Notes: a model not told the origin generated them from the letters alone. A DNA stretch of 64,000 nucleotides from Klebsiella pneumoniae (GCA_943330855.2 CALQJI020000002.1:115776-179775), one strand, 5' to 3'; positions 43,528-51,843 are shown, counted from the first letter of the stretch. Translations and numbers: made by a program.

Positions 43528-44292
43528 CTACTTCTCTGCCCGCTTTCGGAAGAGGATAATGTGTTGGCGCGGCAGCGTGCGGACGGTCTCCACGTGTTCC
43601 AGCGGCTGCGCGGACATTTCCTTCCTTACCTGCGCCTCGGTCATCTTATGCAATGGCTTGATGGGCACCTCAGGGTCTTCGCCGCGATACTCCACAAACG
43701 CCACGCGCCCGCCGGGCTTTAACTGCCGGGCCACCGCCGCCATCATCTCGAAGGGGTGATCGAACTCATGATAGACATCCACCATGATGACGAGGTCCAC
43801 GGGCGCGGGCAGCTTCGGGTCCGTCGTGGTGCCCAGCACACCCAACACGTTCGTCACGCCGCGCTCCTTCATCTTCACCGCGAGGTGGGCGAGCATCTCC
43901 GGCTGGATCTCGACGCCATAAACGACGCCCTTCGCGCCGACCACCTGGGCCATGCGCCAACTGAAATAACCCGTGCCGCAGCCGAGGTCCGCCACCGCAT
44001 CACCCGGTTTGAGCGCGAGCGCCTTCATCAAGAGGTCGGGCCGCTCCTCCTGATCCCGTTCCGGCCGGTCCAGCCACGGCGCGCCGAGGTGCGTCATGTA
44101 GTGGGCAATTTCCCGCCCGAAATAATACTTACCGATGCCATCCAGCGTTCGGCGGCCAGTTTCGTAGCGGTGGGCGGTCTTCGGCCCATCCTCCGCTGCG
44201 TTCTGCGCCACACTGGTGCCAGCCGTGAGCGCGACGCACACGCCAACGAGGAATCCCGGAACGAAACGAACTAAATAAGACGGGCGGTTCAT
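43528..44292 (-). CDS. Exported SAM-dependent methyltransferase-like protein
   Basis: Encodes 254 aa with a hydrophobic N-terminal export signal (FVPGFLVGVCVALTAGTSVAQ). The rest is a class I methyltransferase: motif I ADLGCGTGYFSWRMAQ, acidic VYGVEIQPEM, DLVIMVDVYHEFDHP and LKPGGRVAFVEYRGED. Relatives with signal peptides are known in several Gram-negative groups. SAM is cytoplasmic, so either the N-terminus is a membrane anchor or the protein binds something else in the periplasm. Substrate unknown. Confidence 0.83.
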   Translation of the reverse strand: MNRPSYLVRFVPGFLVGVCVALTAGTSVAQNAAEDGPKTAHRYETGRRTLDGIGKYYFGREIAHYMTHLGAPWLDRPERDQEERPDLLMKALALKPGDAVADLGCGTGYFSWRMAQVVGAKGVVYGVEIQPEMLAHLAVKMKERGVTNVLGVLGTTTDPKLPAPVDLVIMVDVYHEFDHPFEMMAAVARQLKPGGRVAFVEYRGEDPEVPIKPLHKMTEAQVRKEMSAQPLEHVETVRTLPRQHIILFRKRAEK

Positions 44293-44571
44293 GGGTCAAC
44301 TTTCCGAGCGGCCAAATTCCTTGGCAAGGGCAATCGCCTTCTGCCGCGCCCCGGCCCTCTGCCTTCCTCGTGGCCAGACCGAGACATAGTGGACGAGGGT
44401 GTGGGGACGCGGCGGAGGACTCGCGGACGTGGGCGTCCGCACACCCCCGATCCTGTGCCAGCGACTTGCCGGCGCCCTCCGGCTTCAGCTCATCAGGCAA
44501 TCCACGGCTGGCGTAGGCCAATTTCCAGCGCGGGCTTGGTGGCGTTCTGCTCGTCCCACTTCCGACGTCTT
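44293..44571. other. Divergent gap with a small hairpin
   Basis: No gene is evident between the divergent methyltransferase and the alpha/alpha-barrel protein. A hairpin GCGGACG-TGGG-CGTCCGC lies at 44423-44440, the same core as the palindrome at 45709-45775. The remainder is GC-rich and unremarkable. Confidence 0.5.
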
Positions 44572-45684
44572 GTGTTGAAGCCACCTTGCCAACTTCGCCG
44601 CTCGCTCGCCGGAACCGCTCTCTTGGTTCTCGCTGGGCTGGCACCCGTCGCCCACGCAGCGCAGGCCGCCCCCGTCCCGCTCGCCGAACTCCGCGCCGCC
44701 GTCAGCAAGGCGCTGCCGCTGCTGGAGCGCAGTTCCGCCTTCGCCTTGCAGGAGCGCACGTGCTTCACCTGTCACCACGGTGCGCACGCGTCGCTGGTCA
44801 TCAACGACGCCTGGGCGCGCGGCTTCACCATCAACCCCGGCAACTTCCAGGACCAGTTAACCCGCGCCTATCTCGGCCTGATCGAGGACCGTCCGCGCTT
44901 CAAACAAGGCTGGTCCATCGCTGGCACAACCGACGGACCGGGCACGGCGCTGTGGCTGCTCGAAGTCGCTGGCTGGAAGCCCGACGCCACGACCGCAGCG
45001 GTGGCGGAATTCTTTCTGGACCAGAACAAAAATCTCGATCACTGGGCACCCGCCATGCGCCGTCCGCCCACAGTCGGCAGCGAGTTCACCACCACTTACC
45101 TCGTGCTGCGCGGCCTGCGCACCCACAGCCCGCCCGCGCTCGCCGCTCGCACCGGTGCCCGCACCATCGCCGCCGGGCAGTGGCTCCTCGCCGCACCCGC
45201 GCGCAACACTGAGGACAGCGTGCATCGCCTCCGCGCGCTGCATCTGCTGGACGTGGACGTGGCGGCCTTCAAGAAGGAAGCGGCCGAGCTCCTCGCCGTG
45301 CAAGCGGACGACGGCGGCTGGCCGCAGAAGCTCGACACCGCCAGCGACGCCTACGCCACCGGCACCGTGCTCGCCGCGCTCCACGACACCGGCGTAGTCA
45401 CGGCGAAGGATGCCGCCTTCCAGCGCGGCCTGCGCTACCTCCTTCAGTCCCAGGCCGCCGAAGGCTCGTGGTATGTCCGCAAGCGCACGCATGACGTGCA
45501 GCCGTTCTTCGACAGCAACTTCCCCCACGGGGTAGATCAGTTCATCTCCATCTCTGCCACGAGCTGGGCCGCCTATTCCCTGCTTCGCGCCCTGCCGAAG
45601 ACGGAGCGAAAGCCTTACCTCGCCACGCATCCGCAGGCCGTGGCACAAATTCTCGCGGGCGCAAAGCCCGACGCGGCCAAGTAA
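44572..45684 (+). CDS. Exported CxxCH protein with prenyltransferase/squalene-cyclase-like repeats
   Basis: Encodes about 370 aa from GTG 44572 (TTG 44575 also possible); the open frame reaches to 44389 but the extra part overlaps a repeat. A signal peptide is clear (LAGTALLVLAGLAPVAHAAQA). A CxxCH motif, RTCFTCHHGAH, may bind haem c. The rest has alpha/alpha-toroid repeats like prenyltransferases and squalene-hopene cyclases (DQLTRAYLGLIED, ELLAVQADDGGWPQKLDTASDAYATGTVL, YLLQSQAAEGSWYVRKRTHDVQPFF). The catalytic DxDD of cyclases is not seen, so it is probably a binding or electron-transfer protein. Confidence 0.8.
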   Translation: MLKPPCQLRRSLAGTALLVLAGLAPVAHAAQAAPVPLAELRAAVSKALPLLERSSAFALQERTCFTCHHGAHASLVINDAWARGFTINPGNFQDQLTRAYLGLIEDRPRFKQGWSIAGTTDGPGTALWLLEVAGWKPDATTAAVAEFFLDQNKNLDHWAPAMRRPPTVGSEFTTTYLVLRGLRTHSPPALAARTGARTIAAGQWLLAAPARNTEDSVHRLRALHLLDVDVAAFKKEAAELLAVQADDGGWPQKLDTASDAYATGTVLAALHDTGVVTAKDAAFQRGLRYLLQSQAAEGSWYVRKRTHDVQPFFDSNFPHGVDQFISISATSWAAYSLLRALPKTERKPYLATHPQAVAQILAGAKPDAAK

Positions 45685-45708
45685 GCTGGCGGCAACCGGG
45701 GCAGGCAT

Positions 45709-45775
45709 GGAGCGCGGACGCCTACGTCCGCCAGAACTGGCCGCCGCCGACTACGGACGTGGGCGTCCGCGCTCC
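45709..45775. repeat. Palindromic repeat between convergent genes
   Basis: Arms GGAGCGCGGACGCCTACGTC... (45709-45730) and 45754-45775 match inverted at 21 of 22 positions. It lies between the CxxCH protein gene and the end of rsmH. Each arm can also fold on itself through GGACG/CGTCC. Confidence 0.8.
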
Positions 45776-45812
45776 TCCGAGCCCGTGCCGGCGATTACCA
45801 ATCCCAGGCACC

Positions 45813-46976
45813 TCAGCCCGCCCGTCGCGCCCAGCGCAGCTTCGCCGCAGACGAGCGCGAGTTGTCGCGCCGCTCCGCCTCTGCGGGACGGATAACCTCG
45901 TGCGCGATGTCCGCGTAAACCCCTTCGCGCAAACCCGCCACGAACGCCTTCTTCACCCGCCGGTCCTCGCCCGAGTGGAACGTGAGTATCGCCACGCGCC
46001 CGCCGGGATTCAGGCATACAGGCAGGTGGCGCAGCAACGTGTCCAGCGCGCCAAACTCGTCGTTCACCGCGATGCGCAAGGCTTGGAAGACGCGCCGCAC
46101 GGTGAGGTCGGAGTCGTCTTTGTTTAGCTTTGGCAGCGCGGCCCGGATGGCCTCGACGAGCTCGCGTGTGCGGGCGTAAGTGCGGCCAGCCAGAGCAGCC
46201 GCGAGTTCGGTCGCGCGTGGCTCGTCGGCATTTTCCAAGAGCAGTTCCGCGAGCGCGGCGGGCGAAGTCTTCGCCAGAAGTGTGGCGGCCGACTGGCCGC
46301 GCTGCGGGTTCATACGCATGTCCAGCGGGCCGTTGCCCTTCGTGGAGAAACCGCGCGCCGGGTCGTCGAGCTGCATCGAGGACACGCCAAGGTCCGCGAG
46401 GATGCAGTCCGCGCCCACCCAGAGCGCGGCTGTCCCAGCCGCAGCGGCCACGAACGCAGCAGCGGTGCCGGTCTGCTCTAAACCGTCTGAAGCTCCACGT
46501 TGCTGCGGCTCGGAGAGCCGCGCTCCAAGCGCTGCCAGCGCCTGCTGCAGCCCGGCGAAGTTGCTGCGAACGACCGAGAACACGTCCGGTCCAAACCCCG
46601 ACTCACGCAAGCGCGCCTCCGTCTTCGGCAGCTCAATCGGGTCCGCGTCCAAGCCGAGCAAGTGGCCGCCGGGCTGGAGCTGCGCGAGCAGTTCACGCGC
46701 GTGACCGCCGTAGCCGAGCGTGCAGTCCACCGCCACCTCGCCGGGCTTGGGCGCGAGCACTTCGAGAATCTCCGCGACCATGATGGGTCGGTGTGTCCCC
46801 GCCGGCGTCTTGCCCGAGGCGAGCACTTTCGCGACCGTTTCGCCGTAACGCTGCGGGTCGTGCTCCTTGTATTTTTCCTCGAACCGCCGTGGGTTCTTGC
46901 CCGAGTAGCGCGGACGCCGGCGGTGCGGAGGCGGGGATGAAGGGCTGTCGGGCGATGGTAAAGGTGAGTCGGTCAC
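45813..46976 (-). CDS. rsmH: 16S rRNA (cytosine(1402)-N(4))-methyltransferase RsmH
   Basis: Encodes about 387 aa from a GTG at 46976; an open TTG start at 47039 is possible. Family motifs: HRPIMVAEILEVLAPKPGEVAVDCTLGYGGHARELL (SAM site), GLDADPIEL, ADLGVSSMQLDDPARGFS, GPLDMRMNP, VRRVFQALRIAVNDE, and GGRVAILTFHSGEDRRVK. RsmH is normally about 310 aa. About 35 extra residues (151-185, SEPQQRGASDGLEQ...) precede ADCILADLGVSS and are encoded by a palindromic element (46422-46525). A basic Pro-rich N-terminal extension is also present. rsmH usually opens the dcw cell-division cluster, but no mraZ or fts genes follow. Confidence 0.93.
   Translation of the reverse strand: MTDSPLPSPDSPSSPPPHRRRPRYSGKNPRRFEEKYKEHDPQRYGETVAKVLASGKTPAGTHRPIMVAEILEVLAPKPGEVAVDCTLGYGGHARELLAQLQPGGHLLGLDADPIELPKTEARLRESGFGPDVFSVVRSNFAGLQQALAALGARLSEPQQRGASDGLEQTGTAAAFVAAAAGTAALWVGADCILADLGVSSMQLDDPARGFSTKGNGPLDMRMNPQRGQSAATLLAKTSPAALAELLLENADEPRATELAAALAGRTYARTRELVEAIRAALPKLNKDDSDLTVRRVFQALRIAVNDEFGALDTLLRHLPVCLNPGGRVAILTFHSGEDRRVKKAFVAGLREGVYADIAHEVIRPAEAERRDNSRSSAAKLRWARRAG
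46422..46525. repeat. Palindromic element inserted in frame in rsmH
   Basis: Arms GAGCGCGGCTGTCCCAGCCG... (46422-46445) and 46502-46525 match inverted at 22 of 24 positions. The 104-bp unit coincides with the extra segment of RsmH between two conserved motifs. Each arm also folds on itself. Confidence 0.83.
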
Positions 46977-47051
46977 GTTGCTGGCGAGTATGTGCGTAAG
47001 GAGGGCGATGTGCAACGGAAGCACCTTGCTGGCTCGCAAGAACGCACCCGG

Positions 47052-47152
47052 AAGCGCGGCGGTGAACGCGCCGCAGTCCAGACGCTTCGCGAGTCCCGGG
47101 GTGCCGGAGTTCGCGCCAGCGTCTGGACTGCGGTGGCTTCAGCACCGCTTTT
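47052..47152. repeat. Palindromic repeat upstream of rsmH
   Basis: Perfect 16-bp arms CCGCAGTCCAGACGCT (47071-47086) and AGCGTCTGGACTGCGG (47118-47133), with looser complementarity extending outward (GAAGCGCGG and CACCGCTT). It lies in the 47040-47248 gap; no gene is evident there. Confidence 0.78.
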
Positions 47153-47248
47153 TCGGCGGCTTGGGAGTAACGCATCTGCCCTCAGGCCGAGCTGCTCGCT
47201 GCGCTCGCGCCTCCTGCGTCGGCACATGGGGTTCGACGGAGTCTCACC

Positions 47249-49648
47249 CTACCGGGGAAGCTCGTTCAGCGTGTAGTGCAACGTGTCGTTCCTTAGGACC
47301 TCGCCGCGATTGTTCTTCAACCCCAGCGCGCGGAGCATCACGACGTGGCGGGGTTTCAGGCCTTCGAGCGTCAGACGCACGGAGAGCTTGTCGGAGGCGA
47401 CTTCGGCCTTCAGCACGCGCACGGGCGGGCCGGGGATTTTCTCGTCGCGATCTTTCTCGGGCGCGTTGTGCTGGCCGGCGTAGGCGTAGGTGTATTGCGT
47501 CGCGTCCCAGGTCTCGGCGGTGCCCGCGAGGGCGGCGTCCACGGCCTGCGTGAAGGCCAGCTCGAAGCCGTTCGTGCGCGCGGACACGGTCTTGAACTCG
47601 AAGGGCACGCGGCCGGAAAACTTCACGCGGTCCAGCGAGTGCGGCTGCGGCGCGATGCTCGTCCAGTGGCCCATGCGCAAGCCGCCCACGTAGAGCCGCG
47701 AGTCCGGCCCGTAGGCGAGGCGGTTCACGCCGGACGCGAAGCCCTTCACGAATGGCATCACCGCGCCCTGCCACTGGCCGTTCACCTTCTCCAGCGCGAC
47801 GCGGAAGACGGCGGCGTTCTGGAACTCGCCCACGAGCATCTGCCCGCCGAACGGCCCGAAGCGGAAGTCGCCGATGGTCGCGAGGCCGCTGGCGGAGCGC
47901 ACCCAGGCGTAGGGAAACCACACGGCGGGCGGCGTGAAGTTCGGGTCGCCGGCGAAGTGTTTTTCGGTCCAGCCGGAATCCGCCTCCTCACCACGGCGGC
48001 TACTGGGTGGGGCGCTGGGGTGGCCGTAGAAGTTGGTGAGTTGAAGGTGGTTCAGTTTGTTCGCCGCGACCCAGTGGCCTTGGTTGTCGGTGGTGAAGAG
48101 GTCGCCGTGATGTTCGCCGAAGCCGTTGGGCACGCGCATGCCAGACGCGAACGGGTCGGTCCGCCATGTGTCGGTGAAGGGGATTTTGCCGGTGTTTACC
48201 GGGTGCGGGGAAATCTTCAGACACCAGCCCATCGCGGGGACTTCGCGCATCGCGCGGTGGCCGGTGATGAGGACGCCGAGGAGACCACTCTCGTCCACGA
48301 GCGGGCCGGTGGCGAAGGAGTGGTAGTTGCCCGTGTAGCCCCACGCGTCGCTCACGCACTCGAAGACATCCGCCAGGCCGTCGCCGTCCGCGTCGCGCAG
48401 GCGCGTCAGCTCGCACTTCTGCATCACGTAGATGAGGCCGTCCACCACGCGCAGGCCGCCCGGCTCATTGAGGCCGCGCGCGAACCGCCGCCACTTCGCG
48501 GCCTTCGGGTCGCCGGTCACGCCCTCGACGATGAAGATTTCGCCCTGGTAGGTCGCGATGGCGAGGTTGCCGTCCGGAAGGAAGTCCAGGCCGGCGACGG
48601 TGAGCTTGATGTCCTTCGGCACGGGGATGTTCTCGATGGTGTAGAACTCATCGCCGCGTGGCTTGTCGAAGAAACTCGCGTCTAGGAAGGCGACGGGGGG
48701 AGGCGGGCGCGTGGCGGAAGGCGTGGGCCATTTCTCCAGGGGCTTGGCAAGCTGCCTCGCGAGTGCACTCGCGGCGTTCAAGTCGGCGACGACCGCGGAG
48801 GCGATTTCAAAGGTCTGCGGCTGCTCGTTGGGCGGGATGCCGACGCGTAACGTGACCTTGCGCCCGGTAACCACGTTCGTGACGAGCGCGGAGTAAGGCC
48901 CCTTGCCATCGCGCTCGCTGACGAGGATTTCCGTGACCGGTGTGCTGGTGACGAGCGGGAGAAAATTGCCACCCGGCAAGCCGCGCAGCACGGCGACGAG
49001 CACGCCCGCTGGGGTGCGGATGCCTTGCGCGCCGGCGACGCCGAAGATGTTGATCGGGTCGCCGGGTTCATCGTGCGCGTTGAGGCGGACGCGCCGGGCG
49101 AGCGGACCGATTTCAAATCGGCGGATGACAATGCGGTGTTCGCCCACGCGCTCCAGCCGGGGCGATTCGATGACGGCAACGGGTGAGTCGCCGGGCGGAT
49201 ATAGCTCATACACGAACGCCGCCGCGCCGCAGACGGTGCTGTGGCCTTTGAAGCGGGTGAGCGGCCCGTCCGTGTCTGCCGCGACGGCATCGAAGGTCCA
49301 CGGACTACGCGCGAGGCTGCCCCAGAGACGGGTGCCGGTGAAGTCGCACACGAAGCGCGTGGCCGTGCCGGTGTAGGGCGGGCCGAAGAGGTTGAGCGAA
49401 TCGCCCTGCCAGACGGTGTGCGTGCGGAGGAGCTGGGCGTCGAAGGCGAGGTGGAGGTTCGTCGCCAGCGGGATGACGAGGCTGCGGCTGGCTTGCGCCA
49501 TCGGCGCGCGGCGGAAGGGGATGTCCGCGGAGTCGTGCACCGCGACGGCACTGGCGGGGGACGCTGGTTGTGGCGGCGACTGGGCGGGTGTGCGAGGCGG
49601 GAGCGAAAACAGGAGCGCCGCGCAGACGAAGTTCAATGGAAGCGGCAC
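47249..49648 (-). CDS. Secreted DUF6797-like beta-propeller protein
   Basis: Encodes 799 aa with a signal peptide (LNFVCAALLFSLPPRTPAQ). The N-terminal ~300 residues (LHLAFDAQLLRTHTVWQGDSLNLFGPPYTGT) resemble DUF6797. The centre is a six-bladed propeller like PQQ/glucose dehydrogenases (GLDFLPDGNLAIATYQGEIFIVEG, LTRLRDADGDGLADVFECVSD with an Asp-rich loop, NGFGEHHGDLFTTDNQGHWV). The end is a beta-sandwich. No CxxCH is seen, though many relatives carry cytochrome domains. Residues about 549-557 (SSRRGEEAD) come from half of a family B palindrome inserted in a loop. Probably a periplasmic sugar or alcohol oxidation protein. Confidence 0.75.
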   Translation of the reverse strand: MPLPLNFVCAALLFSLPPRTPAQSPPQPASPASAVAVHDSADIPFRRAPMAQASRSLVIPLATNLHLAFDAQLLRTHTVWQGDSLNLFGPPYTGTATRFVCDFTGTRLWGSLARSPWTFDAVAADTDGPLTRFKGHSTVCGAAAFVYELYPPGDSPVAVIESPRLERVGEHRIVIRRFEIGPLARRVRLNAHDEPGDPINIFGVAGAQGIRTPAGVLVAVLRGLPGGNFLPLVTSTPVTEILVSERDGKGPYSALVTNVVTGRKVTLRVGIPPNEQPQTFEIASAVVADLNAASALARQLAKPLEKWPTPSATRPPPPVAFLDASFFDKPRGDEFYTIENIPVPKDIKLTVAGLDFLPDGNLAIATYQGEIFIVEGVTGDPKAAKWRRFARGLNEPGGLRVVDGLIYVMQKCELTRLRDADGDGLADVFECVSDAWGYTGNYHSFATGPLVDESGLLGVLITGHRAMREVPAMGWCLKISPHPVNTGKIPFTDTWRTDPFASGMRVPNGFGEHHGDLFTTDNQGHWVAANKLNHLQLTNFYGHPSAPPSSRRGEEADSGWTEKHFAGDPNFTPPAVWFPYAWVRSASGLATIGDFRFGPFGGQMLVGEFQNAAVFRVALEKVNGQWQGAVMPFVKGFASGVNRLAYGPDSRLYVGGLRMGHWTSIAPQPHSLDRVKFSGRVPFEFKTVSARTNGFELAFTQAVDAALAGTAETWDATQYTYAYAGQHNAPEKDRDEKIPGPPVRVLKAEVASDKLSVRLTLEGLKPRHVVMLRALGLKNNRGEVLRNDTLHYTLNELPR
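47979..48003. repeat. Half copy of palindromic family B inside a gene
   Basis: TCCGCCTCCTCACCACGGCG... matches one arm of the family B palindromes at 19652-19723 and 31937-32005. It is in frame within the DUF6797-like gene, encoding a polar loop after NFYGHPSAPP. Confidence 0.7.
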
Positions 49649-49737
49649 GAACGCAGCGTAACGGAGCCGTCCCGGGCGGCGAGCGGGAAGTGTAGCTAGG
49701 TCGGCGTTCGCGCTCTCTCATGAACACAAAACCAAGG

Positions 49738-49765
49738 TTGACCCTTACCGGACACTTGCTACATT
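49738..49765 (+). promoter_or_regulatory. Candidate sigma-70 promoter of ilvN
   Basis: TTGACC (49738-49743), 16-base spacer, TACATT (49760-49765), 37 bases before the ilvN start. Both hexamers are close to consensus, unusual in this GC-rich DNA. Confidence 0.5.
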
Positions 49766-49775
49766 GCGCGCCCTT

Positions 49776-49797
49776 TGACGGCAAATTTGAGCCGTCA
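49776..49797 (+). promoter_or_regulatory. Hairpin in the ilvN leader
   Basis: TGACGGC-AAATTTGA-GCCGTCA, a perfect 7-bp stem ending five bases before the ATG. In mRNA it would cover the ribosome binding region of ilvN. No leader peptide rich in Ile, Leu or Val is visible. Confidence 0.4.
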
Positions 49798-49802
49798 GCC
49801 TT

Positions 49803-50276
49803 ATGCGACACACAATTTCAGTGCTGGTGGAAAACAAGTTCGGCGTGCTCACGCGCGTGGCCGGCCTCTTCTCGGGGCGTGGCTACAACATCGACACGCT
49901 CAACGTCGCGCCCACGCAGGACGCCAGTGTCTCGCGCATGACCATCGTCACGCGCGGCGACGACGCCACGCTCGAGCAGATCGTCAAGCAGCTCAACAAG
50001 CTGGTTGAGGTGCTCAAGGTCATTGATTTCCGGGACGGCGAATACATCGACCGCGAGCTGGTGCTGGTGAAGGTGGGCGTGGACTCGAAGTCCCGCGCCG
50101 AGGTGATGCAGATCACCGACATCTTCCGCGCTAAGATCGTGGATGTGCAGCCCAAGAGCCTAACCATCGAGATCACCGGCAACGAAAGCAAAGTGGAGAA
50201 GTTCCTCGTGCTTATGCAGAACTTCGGCGTGCTCGACCTCACGCGCACGGGCAAGGTGGCTTTGCCCCGCAAGTAG
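49803..50276 (+). CDS. ilvN: Acetolactate synthase small (regulatory) subunit
   Basis: Encodes 157 aa. The N-terminal ACT domain is MRHTISVLVENKFGVLTRVAGLFSGRGYNIDTLNVAPT, including the GLFSGRGYNI valine-binding turn; the C-terminal half (LVLVKVGVDSKSRAEVMQITDIFRAKIVDV) is ALS_ss_C. It stimulates the large subunit and gives feedback inhibition by valine in branched-chain amino acid synthesis. The large subunit gene ilvB is not adjacent; ilvC follows after 54 bases, so ilvN-ilvC form an operon. Confidence 0.95.
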   Translation: MRHTISVLVENKFGVLTRVAGLFSGRGYNIDTLNVAPTQDASVSRMTIVTRGDDATLEQIVKQLNKLVEVLKVIDFRDGEYIDRELVLVKVGVDSKSRAEVMQITDIFRAKIVDVQPKSLTIEITGNESKVEKFLVLMQNFGVLDLTRTGKVALPRK

Positions 50277-50330
50277 TCAGAATTCAGCAGTCAGTTTTCA
50301 GCAACGCAACCTGTAACCCGTAACACACTC

Positions 50331-51353
50331 ATGCCCGCAAAAGTTTATTCCGACAAAGACGCTGACCTCGGCGTGCTCAAAACCAAGACCCTCGCCGTCC
50401 TCGGCTTCGGCTCGCAGGGCCACGCCCACGCGCTGAACCTCAAGGACAGCGGCCTCACCGTCATCATCGGGCTCTACGAAGGCTCCAAGTCCATCGCCGT
50501 CGCGCGCGAAAAAGGCTTTGAGGTCGTCACGACCGCCGAGGCCGTGAAGCGCGCCGACGTCATCATGGTCGCGTTGCCGGACACGAAGCAGGCGGCCGCT
50601 TACGAGAAGGACATCGCGCCCAACCTCACCAAGGGCAAGACCCTCCTCTTCAGCCACGGCTTCGCCATCCACTTCAAAACCGTCGTGGTGCCGAAGAACG
50701 TGAACGTGATCATGGTCGCGCCGAAAGGCCCCGGCCACATCGTCCGCCGCCAATACACCGAGGGCAAAGGCGTGCCCGCGCTCATCGCGGTGCATCAAGG
50801 CGGCAGCGCGGCGAAGAAGGTCGCGCTCGCATGGGCCAAGGGCATCGGCGGCACCCGCGCCGGCGTCATCGAGACTGATTTCAAGGAGGAGACCGAGACC
50901 GACCTATTCGGCGAGCAGACCGTTCTCTGCGGCGGTTGCACCGCGCTGGTGAAGGCCGGTTACGAAGTGCTGGTCGAGGCGGGTTACTCGCCGGAGATGG
51001 CTTACTTCGAGTGCTTGCACGAGTTGAAGCTCATCGTGGACTTGATGAACGAAAAGGGCATCGCCGGGATGCGCTTCTCCATCAGCGAGACGGCCAAGTG
51101 GGGCGATGTGAGCGTCGGTCCGAAGATCATTGATGCCTCCGTGAAGAAGCGGATGAAGAAGGCGCTCAAGGAAATCCAGTCCGGCAAGTTCGCCAAGGAC
51201 TGGGTCGCTGAATACAAGGGCGGCTACAAGAAATACAACGCGCTGCTCAAGGCCGACGAGAACCACGGCATTGAGAAAACCGGCGAACGCCTCCGTGGCC
51301 TGATGCCGTGGATGCCCAAGCGCTCGATCAAGGGCGTGCAGGCCGCTTACTGA
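50331..51353 (+). CDS. ilvC: Ketol-acid reductoisomerase
   Basis: Encodes 340 aa, a class I (short) enzyme. NADPH site [19 protein letters not shown], phosphate-binding loop GLYEGSK; metal-binding catalytic Asp/Glu in [31 protein letters not shown] and [13 protein letters not shown]. It converts acetolactate or acetohydroxybutyrate into dihydroxy acids for valine, leucine and isoleucine. A terminator follows 21 bases later. Confidence 0.97.
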   Translation: MPAKVYSDKDADLGVLKTKTLAVLGFGSQGHAHALNLKDSGLTVIIGLYEGSKSIAVAREKGFEVVTTAEAVKRADVIMVALPDTKQAAAYEKDIAPNLTKGKTLLFSHGFAIHFKTVVVPKNVNVIMVAPKGPGHIVRRQYTEGKGVPALIAVHQGGSAAKKVALAWAKGIGGTRAGVIETDFKEETETDLFGEQTVLCGGCTALVKAGYEVLVEAGYSPEMAYFECLHELKLIVDLMNEKGIAGMRFSISETAKWGDVSVGPKIIDASVKKRMKKALKEIQSGKFAKDWVAEYKGGYKKYNALLKADENHGIEKTGERLRGLMPWMPKRSIKGVQAAY

Positions 51354-51374
51354 GCGACGCAACGAAGGAACTTT

Positions 51375-51409
51375 AAACCGCCGGGAGCGAAAGCTGCCGG
51401 CGGTTTTTT
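51375..51409 (+). terminator. Rho-independent terminator of ilvNC
   Basis: AAACCGCCGG (51375-51384) pairs with CCGGCGGTTT (51397-51406), with inner AGC-GAAA-GCT, followed by a T-run to 51409. Strong intrinsic terminator. Confidence 0.92.
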
Positions 51410-51470
51410 CATAAGGAGAGTCGGAAGCTCGGAGTGAAATGGCGATAGGTTGGTAGCCGTCTGGTTTCGG

Positions 51471-51496
51471 TCCCGCCCTCCTGCCTTCCTAATAAA
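51471..51496. repeat. Remnant of palindromic family A
   Basis: CCCGCCCTCCTGCCTTCCTA... matches the right inner arm of the family A copies in the opp region. No other arm is recognisable nearby, so it is a degenerate fragment. Confidence 0.5.
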
Positions 51497-51575
51497 CATT
51501 CCCTCTCCCCTCGGCGGGAATGTGCTTGAACCCGCACCCGGCTCCGGTGTCCATTGCGCGGCAACTTTTGATTCT

Positions 51576-51779
51576 ATGGCTCTCTATACCTACGAAACGA
51601 TTCCCACGAACCCGAAACAGAAACCGCGTCGCTTCGAGGTGCAGCAGAGTATGAAAGACGCGGCGCTCACCAAAGACCCAAAGACTGGCCTGCCAGTGCG
51701 CCGCGTCATCACCGGTGGCTCTGGCAATTGCTTCCGCGGCCTGAGCATCCTCTCGATGAATCGGCCGAAGAGGAAATAG
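51576..51779 (+). CDS. FmdB-like small protein lacking zinc-ribbon cysteines
   Basis: Encodes 67 aa from the ATG at 51576; the longer open frame upstream runs through a repeat remnant. The sequence aligns in pattern with FmdB/zinc-ribbon regulators: MALYTYETIP, RRFEVQQSMKDAALTKDPKTGLPVRRVITGGSG. In that family four Cys bind zinc (Y-x-C-x2-C-G and C-P-x-C-G); here all four are replaced and the only Cys is near the end (GNCFRG). It may be a structural derivative without metal. Function unknown. Confidence 0.65.
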   Translation: MALYTYETIPTNPKQKPRRFEVQQSMKDAALTKDPKTGLPVRRVITGGSGNCFRGLSILSMNRPKRK

Positions 51780-51843
51780 CGGGTAGCGGTCAGCGGCCGG
51801 CTACCAGCATGACAGGCTTTAGCTGACTGCTGACGGTTGAGCA

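Noticed and set aside
44389..44571. Extended start of the CxxCH protein
   Set aside because: This part overlaps a palindromic repeat and would place the signal peptide 60 residues inside the protein; the start at 44572 gives a normal signal peptide.
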